From Heligmosomoides polygyrus polygyrus (Eukaryota > Nematoda > Chromadorea > Rhabditida > Heligmosomidae), in the NCBI GenBank assembly GCA_947396885.1, contig OX377205.1:24849407-24913406 (forward strand): a DNA stretch of 64,000 nt, given 5' to 3'. Under the pieces are notes generated by a model. It worked only from the letters and a program-made list of their open reading frames with translations, ran no database searches and was not told the DNA's origin. Made by a program: the position numbers and the translations under genes. This document shows, piece after piece, positions 30,655 to 41,170 of the stretch (positions are counted from its first letter, which is position 1; the number at the start of each line of letters is the position of its first letter).

Positions 30655-30870
30655 TCAGGACATTAGGCGGGATATCGCGTAGACGGGGCGACGTGTGTAC
30701 GAGGCAGCGACGGCGAGCTCTGACGCGCCGCGACCGCGTGGCAGCCGGTGATACCGAATAGTGCCCATCCGGAGGGTGTGGCGGGCCGCGACGAGTGGCC
30801 CGGCGCGGGGTCGCGGCGCGATTTTCGCCCATCCGCGGATGCTCCCTCGGGAGTATAACATAGGCCTAAC
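30655..30870. repeat. GC-rich block of unknown origin
   Basis: A sharply bounded stretch rich in CG, with short inverted pieces (for example ggcgggccgcg and cgcggcgcg). It interrupts the CR1-like endonuclease on the minus strand right after DYNSIKQYLAGVDWIGVF. It resembles in composition, but not clearly in sequence, the GC-rich hairpin element at 18324-18810. No coding function is supported. Confidence 0.4.
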
Positions 30871-30879
30871 CGATTCTCC

Positions 30880-31690
30880 TCTCCCAAAAACACCAATCCA
30901 ATCAACACCAGCGAGGTATTGCTTTATGCTGTTGTAGTCCGCATTCTTGAAAGCTCTTACGAATTTGTGTTTTTCATGCCTAATTCCGAGAGCCAGCTTA
31001 AAAACAATTGCAGAGTGGTCACTATTCCTAATAGGCGAACAAGTTCTAACTGAGTTCACGAGATTCCGTTCACTGCACAGATGTGGATCCAATAAGGAGC
31101 GTCCTCTAGTGGGAGCACTAACCAACTGTGCAAAACCATGAGCATCAAATGTATCGCAAAATACCTTTGACATGGCGCTCACGCTAGAACCTCTTAGTTC
31201 TGGAATATTAAAGTCACCTAGGACAATGCTGCGGGCGTTATTAACATAAAAGTCACTTATGGCCTTTGCAAGCTGGTAGGTCCCTCTAGCACTGCAGCTG
31301 GGTGTTTTATAGACCAGCACGAAACGGACTACTTCAGACGTCAAAGAAACATCACAGATCAGTAGTTCATAGCAATCTTCCACAGATTCTTGGAGTATTA
31401 CATTATATGAGAAGGCGTTACGTAGGAGCAATGTAAACCACCTCCTTTATGGGATGTCCGATCACATCTTATTCCTGAGTGCAAAAGCAAACATCACCTA
31501 ATAAAGGGTATAAATCATTATACTTCTCAACCATGCTTCCATTAAGAGTACAATGTCATATTTATAGAGGCGGAGATTTGCAACTAAGGAATTCGAATTT
31601 CTTACAAACGACCTTGCGTTAGCTAATAAACAAGTGACCTTTTCAGAGATATCCCTGGGATCCTTCAGCAGGACGGAACACTGCACTGCG
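30880..31690 (-). pseudogene. CR1-like LINE: apurinic endonuclease domain
   Basis: The minus strand reads CLLANARSFVRNSNSLVANL and YDIVLLMEAWL (31640-31530). After a frame change it continues through VLVYKTPSCSARGTYQLAKA, SIVLGDFNIPEL, LVSAPTRG, LDPHLCSERN and NSDHSAIVFKLAL (31431-30960). GDFN and SDHS are the catalytic motifs of LINE endonucleases. The frame then runs into the GC-rich block. Confidence 0.85.
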
Positions 31691-31699
31691 AGGGAGCGC

Positions 31700-32445
31700 C
31701 ACCAGTGTTGGTGCTAGACAGAGCCGTCTGAGATTTGGAATTACCACAGGCCGTGTATCCGGGGTTGATGTCCCAGTCGCAGAGGCCCCGGCTTGTAGGC
31801 CTGCTTCCCTCCTGCACTTCCTCTCCTCCAGTGGTAGTGAGGGCCTGAGATAGATGCCCTTTTGAGGGAAGAAGCGCAGCTTGGGTGCATTCCGTACCGC
31901 ATGCTTTTAAAACCTGCTGGCAGGTACCACAACTTTTATTAGTCGCGGGAAGTTGCTGTCCGACCTTTCCATTCGGTACACTGAAACCCGTTTCCATTCT
32001 ACTGCAAAAAAGTCAAAAAGCTGCTCTACATAACTATAATCATGAGCCAATCTTTCAGTAGCAGAAGATGTAGTTGGTTCGGGGACATCGCAAACACAAC
32101 CGACCTAGACATCTCCCTATCCTCATTGTCCAAAGAATGTCCAACCTCTATGGCTGGAGTCGGCACACTAAACTGAGAGGATTTCATAACGCCAGCCAGA
32201 TTTTGTTTTAAAAGCGAATTCTCCTCTCTGAGAGCTCGAACTTCCTCAACCAGAGCAGCGTTGCGATCGTTGGCGACTTTGATCTCGACCCTGGTCTCCA
32301 GTAAAAGCTCTACCAGAAGCTTCACATAGCCAGGGGTCCTCCCATTGCCCATCAAAGCTTGAAGTTGTTCCACAGCTCCATCACAACTGGACGATGAGGC
32401 GTCGTTTTGGGACCTCGTTGACTTCCTCTGGGCTGCAATTGTGTG
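31700..32445 (-). pseudogene. CR1-like LINE ORF1, split by the MULE insertion
   Basis: Minus strand: a coiled-coil segment (VEEVRALREENSLLKQNLAG, 32300-32190) and a Cys-containing segment (CGTCQQVLKACGTECTQAAL, 31930-31870). The 5' end of the ORF, starting with an ATG at 37122 and reading MASSSRSHTIAA, lies on the other side of the MULE at 37102-37122. The 10-bp target duplication joins the two parts in one frame. A frame break near 32020 separates the two segments. Confidence 0.8.
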
Positions 32446-33042
32446 GCGTAGGTTATCTGTCCATGCAAACCGAACGCGTCACGGCCCCTGCCGCTTCGCT
32501 TTGCCACCGTTCTGAATAGAGCGCGCCAAGTGAGCGCCTACTCCAGTCGTCCAGACCATCTCTTATCAGCGCAATAAGTCAGAACTTGTTAGAATCGTGA
32601 TGCATTGAATTAATTAAATTAAATTAATGGAAGAAGGTGGTAAAATAGATAGCAGAAGATTGTGAAACACTACATAACAAAGAAATGGTATACCCGTGCA
32701 TGAGAAAACCATCTGATTGTGGCCATATGCTTGCTCCAAGTCAACCAATGTTACTGCAATATACCCAGACCTTTCTTTTACAGGTTTACTTAGTCAACAA
32801 CACCACAACAGTGAGCGATTTCTTACCGAAAGGAGCGGGTGAGGGGACTTGGCAGACAAAGCAGATGATCAATGGTGATGGAATGGAGCCGATGTGACCG
32901 GGATAATTCTCCTCATTCATGTGTTTTTTCAAAGCCGTATTTTTCAACCTTGTACGTCGTCTTCGTCATTTTTGTATAACTCGTCGATGTCGTATACCTC
33001 GCTTCATGTGCTACAAAAGCATTACAAGGTGACTCCCATTGT

Positions 33043-35912
33043 TAATAGTACGATGATCCTTTTAGATATGAACACGAATATTGAACAGCAGATACAGGAT
33101 GGAGAGAAGGGAAGTCCAGTATCAGCAGACTTCTTCCCATGCAGTATCTGTGAAATGATGTACGGGTCCACCTACACTAGGAAGAGACATATGAAGGTAA
33201 GGTAGTTCACCTATCAGGTTTCAACCACTCAGTCCTACGCTTGAGTTGTTTAACTTTGAACTTATTAAAACGGATGTGTTGATATATTAAGAATATGTAT
33301 GGTGATGAAAATGGAAAACGCCTGTCTACCGTCACTTGCCCTGGATGTCCGGATCGCTTCGATTCGAATATTCAACTGGCACGACACTGCCACGAAAAAC
33401 ATGATGATAATGGAGTCGACTTTAAATTATTGAGAAGGAGTTTCCCACCTTTGATATGCTCGAGGTTAGAATTGCATGAAACTACATTGGGAATGTCTCC
33501 GTTTAGTATTAGTTCATAATTTTTCACAGAACTGGAAGCGTGACATGGAGCGCGAGACTTTTTCAACTCTTATCAAAAGGACCACATGGATAAGAGGTAA
33601 AGGAAAAACAACAATGTACCTCTGTCATAATGCAGGTGGAAATGGATGCATACGTGAGGCAAGGAAAGAGAAAGAACGCCACAAGAAGAGCAAGCGCTTT
33701 CACAAGCACTGTCCTTGTTTCCTTAAGGTATGAGTGCAGCTAACAAATCAGTCATTAATTCTCACACTAGTTTCCTTTTAGATGACTGAATGTGTGAAGG
33801 GAAACATCGAGGTGGTGGCAAGCTTTGGTCACTATGGTCATGATCTTAATCCTGCTCTCTCCAAACTTCCAGCAGAGGATGAGTGTATATCAAAGATATG
33901 CTAGTTGCTGGGATTCACCCGCAAAAGGTAGCTCCTAGACTTATGTGATAAGCGCTACATTGTGTGTTATTTATTTCTAGATATTATCAACGTATGGTCT
34001 GGATATGACAAGACAGATTCAAGTATGCTATGCTACAATGAAGGACGTATCGTAAGTAGAACAACCACTTGTTATGTTTTCTTGGCATTATTGTACTTTA
34101 AGGACTTTCAAGACAGGGGGTCGAGGAGAGGTCGAAAAAATGTTGCCCAAACTTCGTCCAGGGGGGTTATTTGGGCTGCTGATCACAAATATAACGCGGG
34201 TTTTCGAAATTTCAGCCGATTACGGTAGGTTGCTGCAGGTGTGGATGACTATGGCTGTTAGGATCGCCGTTTTCTTCATTAATTAATTTAGATTAGAACC
34301 TATAATTTAGAAACATAGCTCAGCGGCATGGACTGATTGGTGGACGAACGAACGACAACGACATTTTGTCCGAAAGCACTGTTAGTAAGCGAAGGAGACG
34401 ACATTGCTACCTACAGCTTAAAGGAAGGCACTCATTCAAGTGGGGATGGCTTTGACTTAGGTGAGTCCCACTGCGTCTAGCTGTTATCGCACACACTTTG
34501 AAAAACGGTTTCAGCGTTTATTACAAAAAACGGGAAGAAGTATCTTGAGCGGCACAGCTGTCGCGGCCTCGTTGTTGATGATTCTTTCAACGTAACACGC
34601 TACCCTTTTCGACTGGCCACATTACTAGTCACAAATGACGCCGGAAACGGCTTTCCCTGTGGTCATCTAGTTTCGTACCGCATGACATCTGAAGAAGTTG
34701 GGGAGCTTTTCAAACTTGTGAAGGTACACTTCGAACCATTAACCTTGTCTACATGTCTTTTTACAATTCCTAATTAACATATAGGTGATCCCGCACTTCG
34801 ACACCCAATTCTGCATTACTGATGACACATACGTGTTCTACAACGCGTTTATTTCTGTATTTCCGTCCAGTCATGTTGCGAAAATCTTATGTTCCTTTCA
34901 TATTGTGCAGTCCTTAAGAAGAAAGCACAAGGAACTTGAAGGTACTCAAGTTGAGGAATACGTCTAACTTTCGTCATGATGCCCTTGATGCCTTCTTTAG
35001 GATTTGAACGCCTCCCTCGGCGACTCATCAGAAAGCTCGTAAAAGAGGTGAATTGGAGCTGAACTGAATGGAGTTTACTACACAGTGACCATACGCCATT
35101 CAGCTTGCGAGTGTAACGATGAGGTAGCTGTTTATCGGGCATTTCTCCCTACATGCAAGATACCCATTGCATTATTTCAGATGAATTCTCACTGTGAAAG
35201 ATGCGGCGCATGTGCCTTTCAAATCAAGTGCAGCTGCTCCGATGGAAGCGAGGCTGGAGTTTCGTGTGTCACGCTCACGCTGTTGCGAGATTTTCGGACA
35301 GAGGTAGTCTGCACCAGCAGTTATCTGTGCGCAAACAATCACTGAGTGTTTATTATAGCTCAATCCCTTCTCAGTCCAGCGCGCAATAGTTTCGGAAGTG
35401 GGAGCGCTTCGCGATCAAACAGTACCAATTTTTTTGGTGCTGCAGCGATCCGTTTCTCAGTGCCTCAAGTCTTTCTGGAGTTTCCTCCAGAAGACAACGT
35501 TGTTAGTATTGTTCAACTTCCAGCTGATGTCCTTGAACAGGACAAGTTGAAATAGTCACACCAGGATTGTGCGGGGTGAGAAAAAGCATAACGCAAGTTA
35601 GGAATATGAAATAACCGTGATTTGTAGATGTGCGCCACCCTGAACGAGGTTGTAAGTTGGCTGTTAAAGAAAAAACAGCGCTCGGAACTCGACATGATCA
35701 AAGTTGTGGTGCGAAACTTGTTTGCATCATTGCCGAAGAAAGATGCCGGGGAATCGCTGACGAAGCGTTCCATATTGCAAGGTTTGGGTGCTCCACCTAA
35801 GGACAAACCCATCGAACGGCAGTACAAAAGAGTGGGTTCTAGAATACAATCACTCCATTTTCACTTGACTGACTTATCTATATTTTCTACAGAAGAATAC
35901 ACCCAACACTGA
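33043..35912 (+). pseudogene. MULE transposase gene: C2H2 fingers, MULE domain, SWIM finger
   Basis: Spliced segments in order. Finger 1 is CSICEMMYGSTYTRKRHMK, ending at the donor 33197. Finger 2 is CPGCPDRFDSNIQLARHCHE (33330-33395). A basic Cys/His block is WIRGKGKTTMYLCHN through KRFHKHCPCFLK (33530-33727). The MULE catalytic part follows: RGLVVDDSFNVTRYPFRLAT, AGNGFPCGHLVSYRMTSEEV (34560-34720), CITDDTYVFYNAFISVFPSS and KILCSFHIVQSLRRKHKELE (34785-34940). A SWIM finger, CERCGACAFQIKCSCSDGSE, then VSC and, shifted, HAHAVARF, lies at 35195-35290. The C-terminal block is SLTKRSILQGLGAPPKDKPI (35755-35815). At least two single-base shifts (near 33885 and 35266) break the reading. Confidence 0.8.
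34110..34260 (-). repeat. Dispersed repeat copy inside the MULE
   Basis: The block aaacttcgtccaggggggtt with atttgggctgctgatcac is the inverse of two tandem blocks at 41755-41790 and 41880-41915. It sits in what should be an intron or spacer of the MULE gene, so it is either a later insertion or a sequence shared by both elements. Confidence 0.6.
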
Positions 35913-37212
35913 GGAAGGAAAGAAGAAGTGTTTGAATGGAGACGGGTCGGTCAAACAGGTATACAAAAGGGTAGATCCCACATTTTAAATGCTCCACGTT
36001 ACTTCGTTAATTTATTTATATGCAGAGAACAACACTTAATATGAAGCGAAGGGCAAAAAAGAAGTGTGTGGACGATGACAAATTCTTGTATGTGAAAGCA
36101 GAGAAGATACTCTGCACCAGCGAACACTTCTGAACGTGCTTCTTGTGCGGAAGAAGAACGCCTCTGGACTGCGACGACAGTAGTATCTATTGGGTGAGCT
36201 GCTCGAACCGAGGTAGTTGTAATGCACGGGCACACCTTTCATGTAGTTCGAACAATGGGGGAGAATATTCTATATGTAATAAAGGTAGCTGGCAGTGGGA
36301 AACAGTTGACGACTGACATCCTCCCTATTTAGTTTTAATAGCTAATTGTCATCAGCCTTAATTTCTTACCACTTGCTCATCCATTTCCCATGCTTCGAAT
36401 TCTATGTGCTCCTGCTTCGCGTTCAATTGGTTTTATATTTTGATATAGTTGCTATAATACTACCGGTGTTTTGCCTCGGGTAATATGTGATGATGTTGTT
36501 TCCTATGTGATGACATGACATGATATGATGTAATATATTAGTTGCTATGTGATGATATTATTCATTTTAATGCAGTGCATGTAGCCGCGAAGCAATGCAA
36601 TCCTAGATGAATATTGCGTAATCTAAACGGGTTGTGTACCAACGATGGCTATTTGTTGCCTTTTATATATGGGTTTTCGTAAGTTAGAACTCTTAAGACG
36701 ATTGTTCTTTCCCAGGAGATGATCACAATTCGGTGCAGTCCCAATAGGGGTCCACCTTATACACACATTTAAATAGTAGTTGAAATGGAAATTCATGCAA
36801 CATAATGTACAACGTAAGGTAGCCACTAGATGACTCTCGAAGAAACCTAGGGGTTGGGAGGTGGACCAAACGTAAGTCACTCTTATCTCATGCTATGTCC
36901 AGCAATCTCTATTGATCTATTTCCACCAACTGCTTCATGCACTTCTCCATATATAAACAACCGAATTCGTTCCACTCATGGAGGACGATTTGGAGAAGGC
37001 GCTCACTTGGCGCGCTCTATTCAGAACTGTGGCAACGCGAAGCGGCGGGGGCCGTGACGCGTCCGGTTTGCTTGGACAGATAACTTACGTCCAATTGTGT
37101 GGGAACGTGAAGAGGAGGCCATCGTATCGATCGAATCAACCGGTACAGAACGATTCGCAAACGCGTTTGAGAGAGCAATATTTAGGAGCAATACTCCGCA
37201 GGTGGCAAAATA

Positions 37213-38490
37213 TTAGGTTGTAGCGAAATAAATGGCATTGAACCACTGTAAATTTAAACAGTTAATATCTCGGATTGTAGGCAAGTTTATTAATCGAAAT
37301 AAGAACCTTCTGATTCTACACATCTTTACCAACGTGACACAAGCTTTTTTATCCCAGTAGCATAAAAATCAGAAGTTCTGGAATTGACGAAATCTTCGAA
37401 GGCACTTTCGGCATTCTGTTGGTATTTGAATATTTTCCCTACCAAGAAGTCGCCAAGATGCTTGAAGAAATGGTAGTCTGTTGGGGAGAGGTCGGGAGAA
37501 AACGGAGGATGTGGTAGAGTTTCAATGCTCAGCTCATTCAAATTCTGCAACGTCATTCGTGCTACATGGGGCGAGCATTGTCGTGCAGAAGGAGAACTCG
37601 CCTTCGGTTTACCAAGGCCGGCCGGATATCCTTCAACATTTTCATCATTTCTTCAATTTCAATGCAGTACTTCTCTGCCGTGATGGATTCACCGGGAGGG
37701 AGGAAGCTGTGGTGAATAAATCCCAGCGAACACCACCATACTGTCACCATTACTTTCTTTTGGTGCAATTCCGGCTTCGCAAAAACCTTGGGGCTCTCAT
37801 CGCTGTCCACCCACTGTGCCGATCGTCGCCTGTTGTCGTACATTATCCATTTCTCGTCACAGGGTACGATGCGATCAAGGAATGGGTCCATTTCGTTCCG
37901 TAAAAGCAGTGCGGACAAGATCTCATATCGTCGGTTTCTTTGCTCCTCAGACAGCTCGTGAGGCACCCATCTTTCCAGCTTTTTGGTCTTTCCAATATCC
38001 TTCAGATGCCGGGCAGCTGTGTTGTGACTGACGCCAAGAACCTTTGTTATCTCCCTGGTACCTTTGTGTGGATCCTTCTCTACCACATCTCTCAGCTTGT
38101 CCTCATCAACATCACTATGCCTCCCACGACCTCCATGTTCTTCCAAGCTCTCATCTCCATTCCGGAACTTCTGATACCAACGATACGCCGTCCGAATTGT
38201 GGAACATCCTTGACGGCGGCGTTGATCTTCTCGTCCGCCTCCTTAGCTGTAGTGCTCAGCTTGAATTCATACAAGTAAATGCCTCATATTACCCTTTTGT
38301 CCATCTGCAAAAAAGTCAATAAAACTCTAAAGTTTTCCCACTTTTACATAGAAAGTTTGGTATTCACCGATAGAGCAAAGTTTGCGCTTCTAAATGATAT
38401 GCCACATGTTACGGTTTGTCCTTGATCAAACGCGTAAAGACGCGCCAAAAAATGGCGCGAGCCAGTGCCATTTAATTCGTTACAGCCTAA
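37213..38490 (-). mobile_element. Mariner transposon, full length, 1278 bp
   Basis: The TIRs ttaggttgtagcgaaataaa (37213) and the inverse of ttaggctgtaacgaattaaa (ending 38490) are flanked by TA on both sides (37211-37212 and 38491-38492). The length is that of a complete mariner. It lies about 90 bases upstream of the ATG of the LINE ORF1 (minus-strand sense), so it may be inserted in that LINE's 5' region. Confidence 0.9.
37326..38278 (-). pseudogene. Mariner transposase (Hsmar1/cecropia-like), frameshifted
   Basis: Minus-strand pieces: YEFKLSTTAKEADEKINAAV (38274-38215) in one frame. A 194-codon open frame (38146-37562) contains the second helix-turn-helix, GKTKKLERWVPHELSEEQRN, CDEKWIMYDNRRRSAQWVDS and HQKKVMVTVWW, ending at LLLHDNARP. 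After a frame change, MTLQNLNELSIETLPHPPFS and PDLSPTDYHFFKHL follow (37556-37480). The first and second catalytic Asp (CDEKW, HDNARP) and the third (SPDLSPTDYHFF) are all recognisable. There are two frame breaks, near 38150-38215 and at 37560. WVPHEL and DNARP place it near the SETMAR-type group. Confidence 0.88.
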
Positions 38491-39318
38491 TACGTCGAAT
38501 GCGAAAGAAAAACTACCTTTTTGCCACCGAAGACAACACCAGTCAAGCCACGGACAAAATCAGGAAACAGATTTTGGAGAACAACCAAATGAGCAATATC
38601 ATATGCAAAAATCTTCATTCTAAAAAAGAAAATGCGCCAGCAAGCAAATGATTACAATGAAAACAACGATCCAGTGATAAGCAGTATCAGTTGTTTTTCC
38701 AACCTTTGTCCTGCCCTATTTATCTCACCTTCTTGCAGTGGTGGGTCCCATTCTTCAATTCAGTTACCAAGCGGAGGTTGGTGGAATGAAGGTCACGAGG
38801 TTCGACAAAGTAGGTTGGGGTGGTGTTGCCTAGACAGTTGGAAACTCTGAGATATGGCCCAAAGCAATTTTGTGTAACGCTAAGAAAAGCTCAATTGTAG
38901 AAGGTTGATCGACCCGTGCAATGGAATCAGATTCAGGACTGGACCGAACGTATGGTGGATCAGGTATCCAGCTATAGATTTGAAGTGATCCCCTTAGATT
39001 AGCTATTGCAGGTTTTCAATCAAGCACAGGCGGGTGAAGAAATCGAGCTTAAAATAATCATCGACTTCAAAAATGCCCCCAAGTAAGTGTAGTGCAGGAC
39101 AATCCTAAACAACATTTTCTGTTGTACAAACAAAAAATTTTATGCAGCATGGGTGATTTCTATCCCACCGTGAACTGAGGCCATTTCTGACATGATTGGT
39201 CATATATGGGCCTTCCTTCCAAGGCGATTATCCACTGAGTACATTGTTAACTCTAGACCTACTTGCGCCCTTTTTTGAATTACAGTCCTTCTAATGCTCC
39301 CAGGATGTTTGTATATTA

Positions 39319-39719
39319 TTAGGTTGCCCGGAAAGTTTTCAGCGTTTTGTGTTGCTATTTTTCATTCGTCTATTATTAAGCAAGAAATCAGCTTGCACTG
39401 CGCATTAATGCTACTTTCTGCACTGAATTTGTCGCTCTATCTGACAAAATATTTTCTCTTTCGGCGTTGTTTTATACTTCTGTTCTTGAAGGGTTTACTG
39501 AAGCATGTCAAAGGATCAATTCCGTACGACATTCTATTTCAACTTCAAGTCGGGACAGCAGCAGCCGGGAGAGCGCGACAGATCAATCAAGTCTGGGGGT
39601 GTATTAGTGTTGGAGAAAGCACTATGCGCCAGAGGTTCAGTAAATTTCGGACCGGAGATTTCAGTCTCGAAGCCGACCCCGTAGCGGCCGATCTGGAGCA
39701 ATCTTGGACGGCAAGTTAA
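39319..39719 (+). pseudogene. Mariner 5' fragment
   Basis: It starts with ttaggttgcccggaaagt after TA, the same terminus type as the relic at 17707-19466. It continues to coding text GESTMRQRFSKFRTGDFSLE (39610-39670), the helix-turn-helix region. It stops at an AAT run at 39717-39732, probably the tail of the minus-strand LINE that follows. The interval 38493-39318 has no recognised feature. Confidence 0.7.
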
Positions 39720-39732
39720 TAATAATAATTCT

Positions 39733-40970
39733 TTACGCGGTTTAGGACACACGTGAGAGAAAAAACACGGAAAACAAGAAACCCATAATCAAACCATGTT
39801 ACCTCTAGTATTTCAGAAAGACAAAAACTTCTCCTGCGCCATACGCTTGAATAAGCACAGAAGCTGAGGACCAAGCATGACATTGCGCCTTGACTTCAAA
39901 TAAGACGAGGCTGCCCAACAAGAAAACATGGAGGAGCGTAATTTTGTACTCGGCCTGCGATAGGATATCTTTTCCGACCCACCCCTGGTCTTAGAAGAGT
40001 TTATTGCATAAAATTGAGACGTCCACATCAATGACTCCTATAAGCATTTTAAAAAGCACACACACATCCCTAACCTTTCGACAGGACTCCAGAGGGTTCA
40101 GACTGTGAGATGCCTCTTATGTTAGAACGCGGTATTCTGGAGTAAAGAAAACTTCTTCTTCTTCTTCTTCTTCTTTTTCAGCGCCTGTCCCGCTTCATGG
40201 CGGGGCCCGCTTTCCTGGTTCCATGTCGCCATCGTTCCCGATCCAGCGCTAGATCAGGGTGGACACCAGCTACTTTCAAGTCCATATGTAACGTACCAGC
40301 CCAGCGCTGCTTCAGGCGCCCTCTAGGACGCTTTCCTATTACCTCGAACTTAAGGCCTATCTTGCGGACGCTGTCTTCCTTTCCACGCAGAACGTGGCCG
40401 TGCCATCGCAAGCGAGCTTCGCGCATCTTGTCCGCTATCGGCGCGACACCGAACTTCTGCTGAATGGCATCGTTTCGGATGCGCTGGCCGTGTGACTTCT
40501 GCCGTCCAACGCAGCATCTTCGTCTCCATGACGTTGAGGCGTTTTTCAACTTCCTCGGTCGCAGGCCAACACTCAGCACCATACACCGCTACCGGCCGGA
40601 CCATGGTTCTATAGATTTATGACTTGAAGCGCTCTGGTGTTGAGTAAAGAAAACTCCCAGATGTAAAAACTGCCTTCTTTCTAGATGAAATTCATGGTCT
40701 CTTAGAGCATGAACTCTCCCAATAGTATATCCTTCAACATTAGATTCAGTAGGGGCTGAAGAGACACCAATCCTAATGAAAAGTGTTTTCTCTGGCGCCA
40801 AAGGGAGACTCCGCTGAGACGACCACCACTGCAGCCTATCAATTGCAAGCTGCAAGGTGTTATGATCTTCACAAGAAATGACTTCTCGGTACACCTTAAC
40901 ATCATCCGCAAATTGCTTGACCACCATACCGCTCTCTTCTAATAAGTTTGGAATGTCGGAAGTATCCTAT
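39733..40970 (-). pseudogene. CR1-like LINE relic, interrupted by another LINE
   Basis: The minus strand at 40927-40660 reads VVKQFADDVKVYREV, LAIDRLQWWSSQRSLPLAPE and KTLFIRIG. FADD is the reverse transcriptase catalytic motif and the rest is the following palm segment. The copy continues on the far side of the inserted fragment (40139 and downward). Its 5' side runs into the assembly gap at 40971. An AAT-run tail is at 39717-39732. Confidence 0.75.
40154..40641 (-). mobile_element. 5'-truncated LINE with (GAA)n tail and 14-bp target duplication
   Basis: It is flanked by the perfect direct repeat GAGTAAAGAAAACT at 40140-40153 and 40642-40655. On the minus strand it encodes a reverse transcriptase C-terminus, VAVYGAECWPATEEVEKRLN and, shifted, ADKMREARLRWHGHVLRGKE with GKRPRGRLKQRWAGTLHMDL, then a (GAA)n tail seen as cttcttcttc at 40154-40176. 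This is a LINE type different from the CR1-like host copy. Confidence 0.88.
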
Positions 40971-41170
40971 NNNNNNNNNNNNNNNNNNNNNNNNNNNNNN
41001 NNNNNNNNNNNNNNNNNNNNNNNNNNNNNNNNNNNNNNNNNNNNNNNNNNNNNNNNNNNNNNNNNNNNNNNNNNNNNNNNNNNNNNNNNNNNNNNNNNNN
41101 NNNNNNNNNNNNNNNNNNNNNNNNNNNNNNNNNNNNNNNNNNNNNNNNNNNNNNNNNNNNNNNNNNNNNN
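40971..41170. other. Assembly gap, 200 N
   Basis: Exactly 200 undetermined bases, probably a placeholder size. The right edge falls at the inner border of a tRNA-like head of an inverted repeat whose partner is at 42218-42286. Confidence 0.99.

Larger units (their letters stand above)
32446..37091 (+). mobile_element. MULE DNA transposon with about 117-bp TIRs and 10-bp target duplication
   Basis: The left TIR (32446-~32562) and right TIR (~36975-37091) are inverted repeats: ggttatctgtccatgcaaac at the left and gtttgcttggacagataact at the right, continuing through cgcgtcacggcccc and tagagcgcgccaagtgagcg. The direct repeat CAATTGTGTG is present at 32436-32445 and 37092-37101, a length within the 9-11 bp typical for Mutator elements. 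It carries a decayed transposase gene and lies within LINE ORF1. The element is 4646 bp long. Confidence 0.92.
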
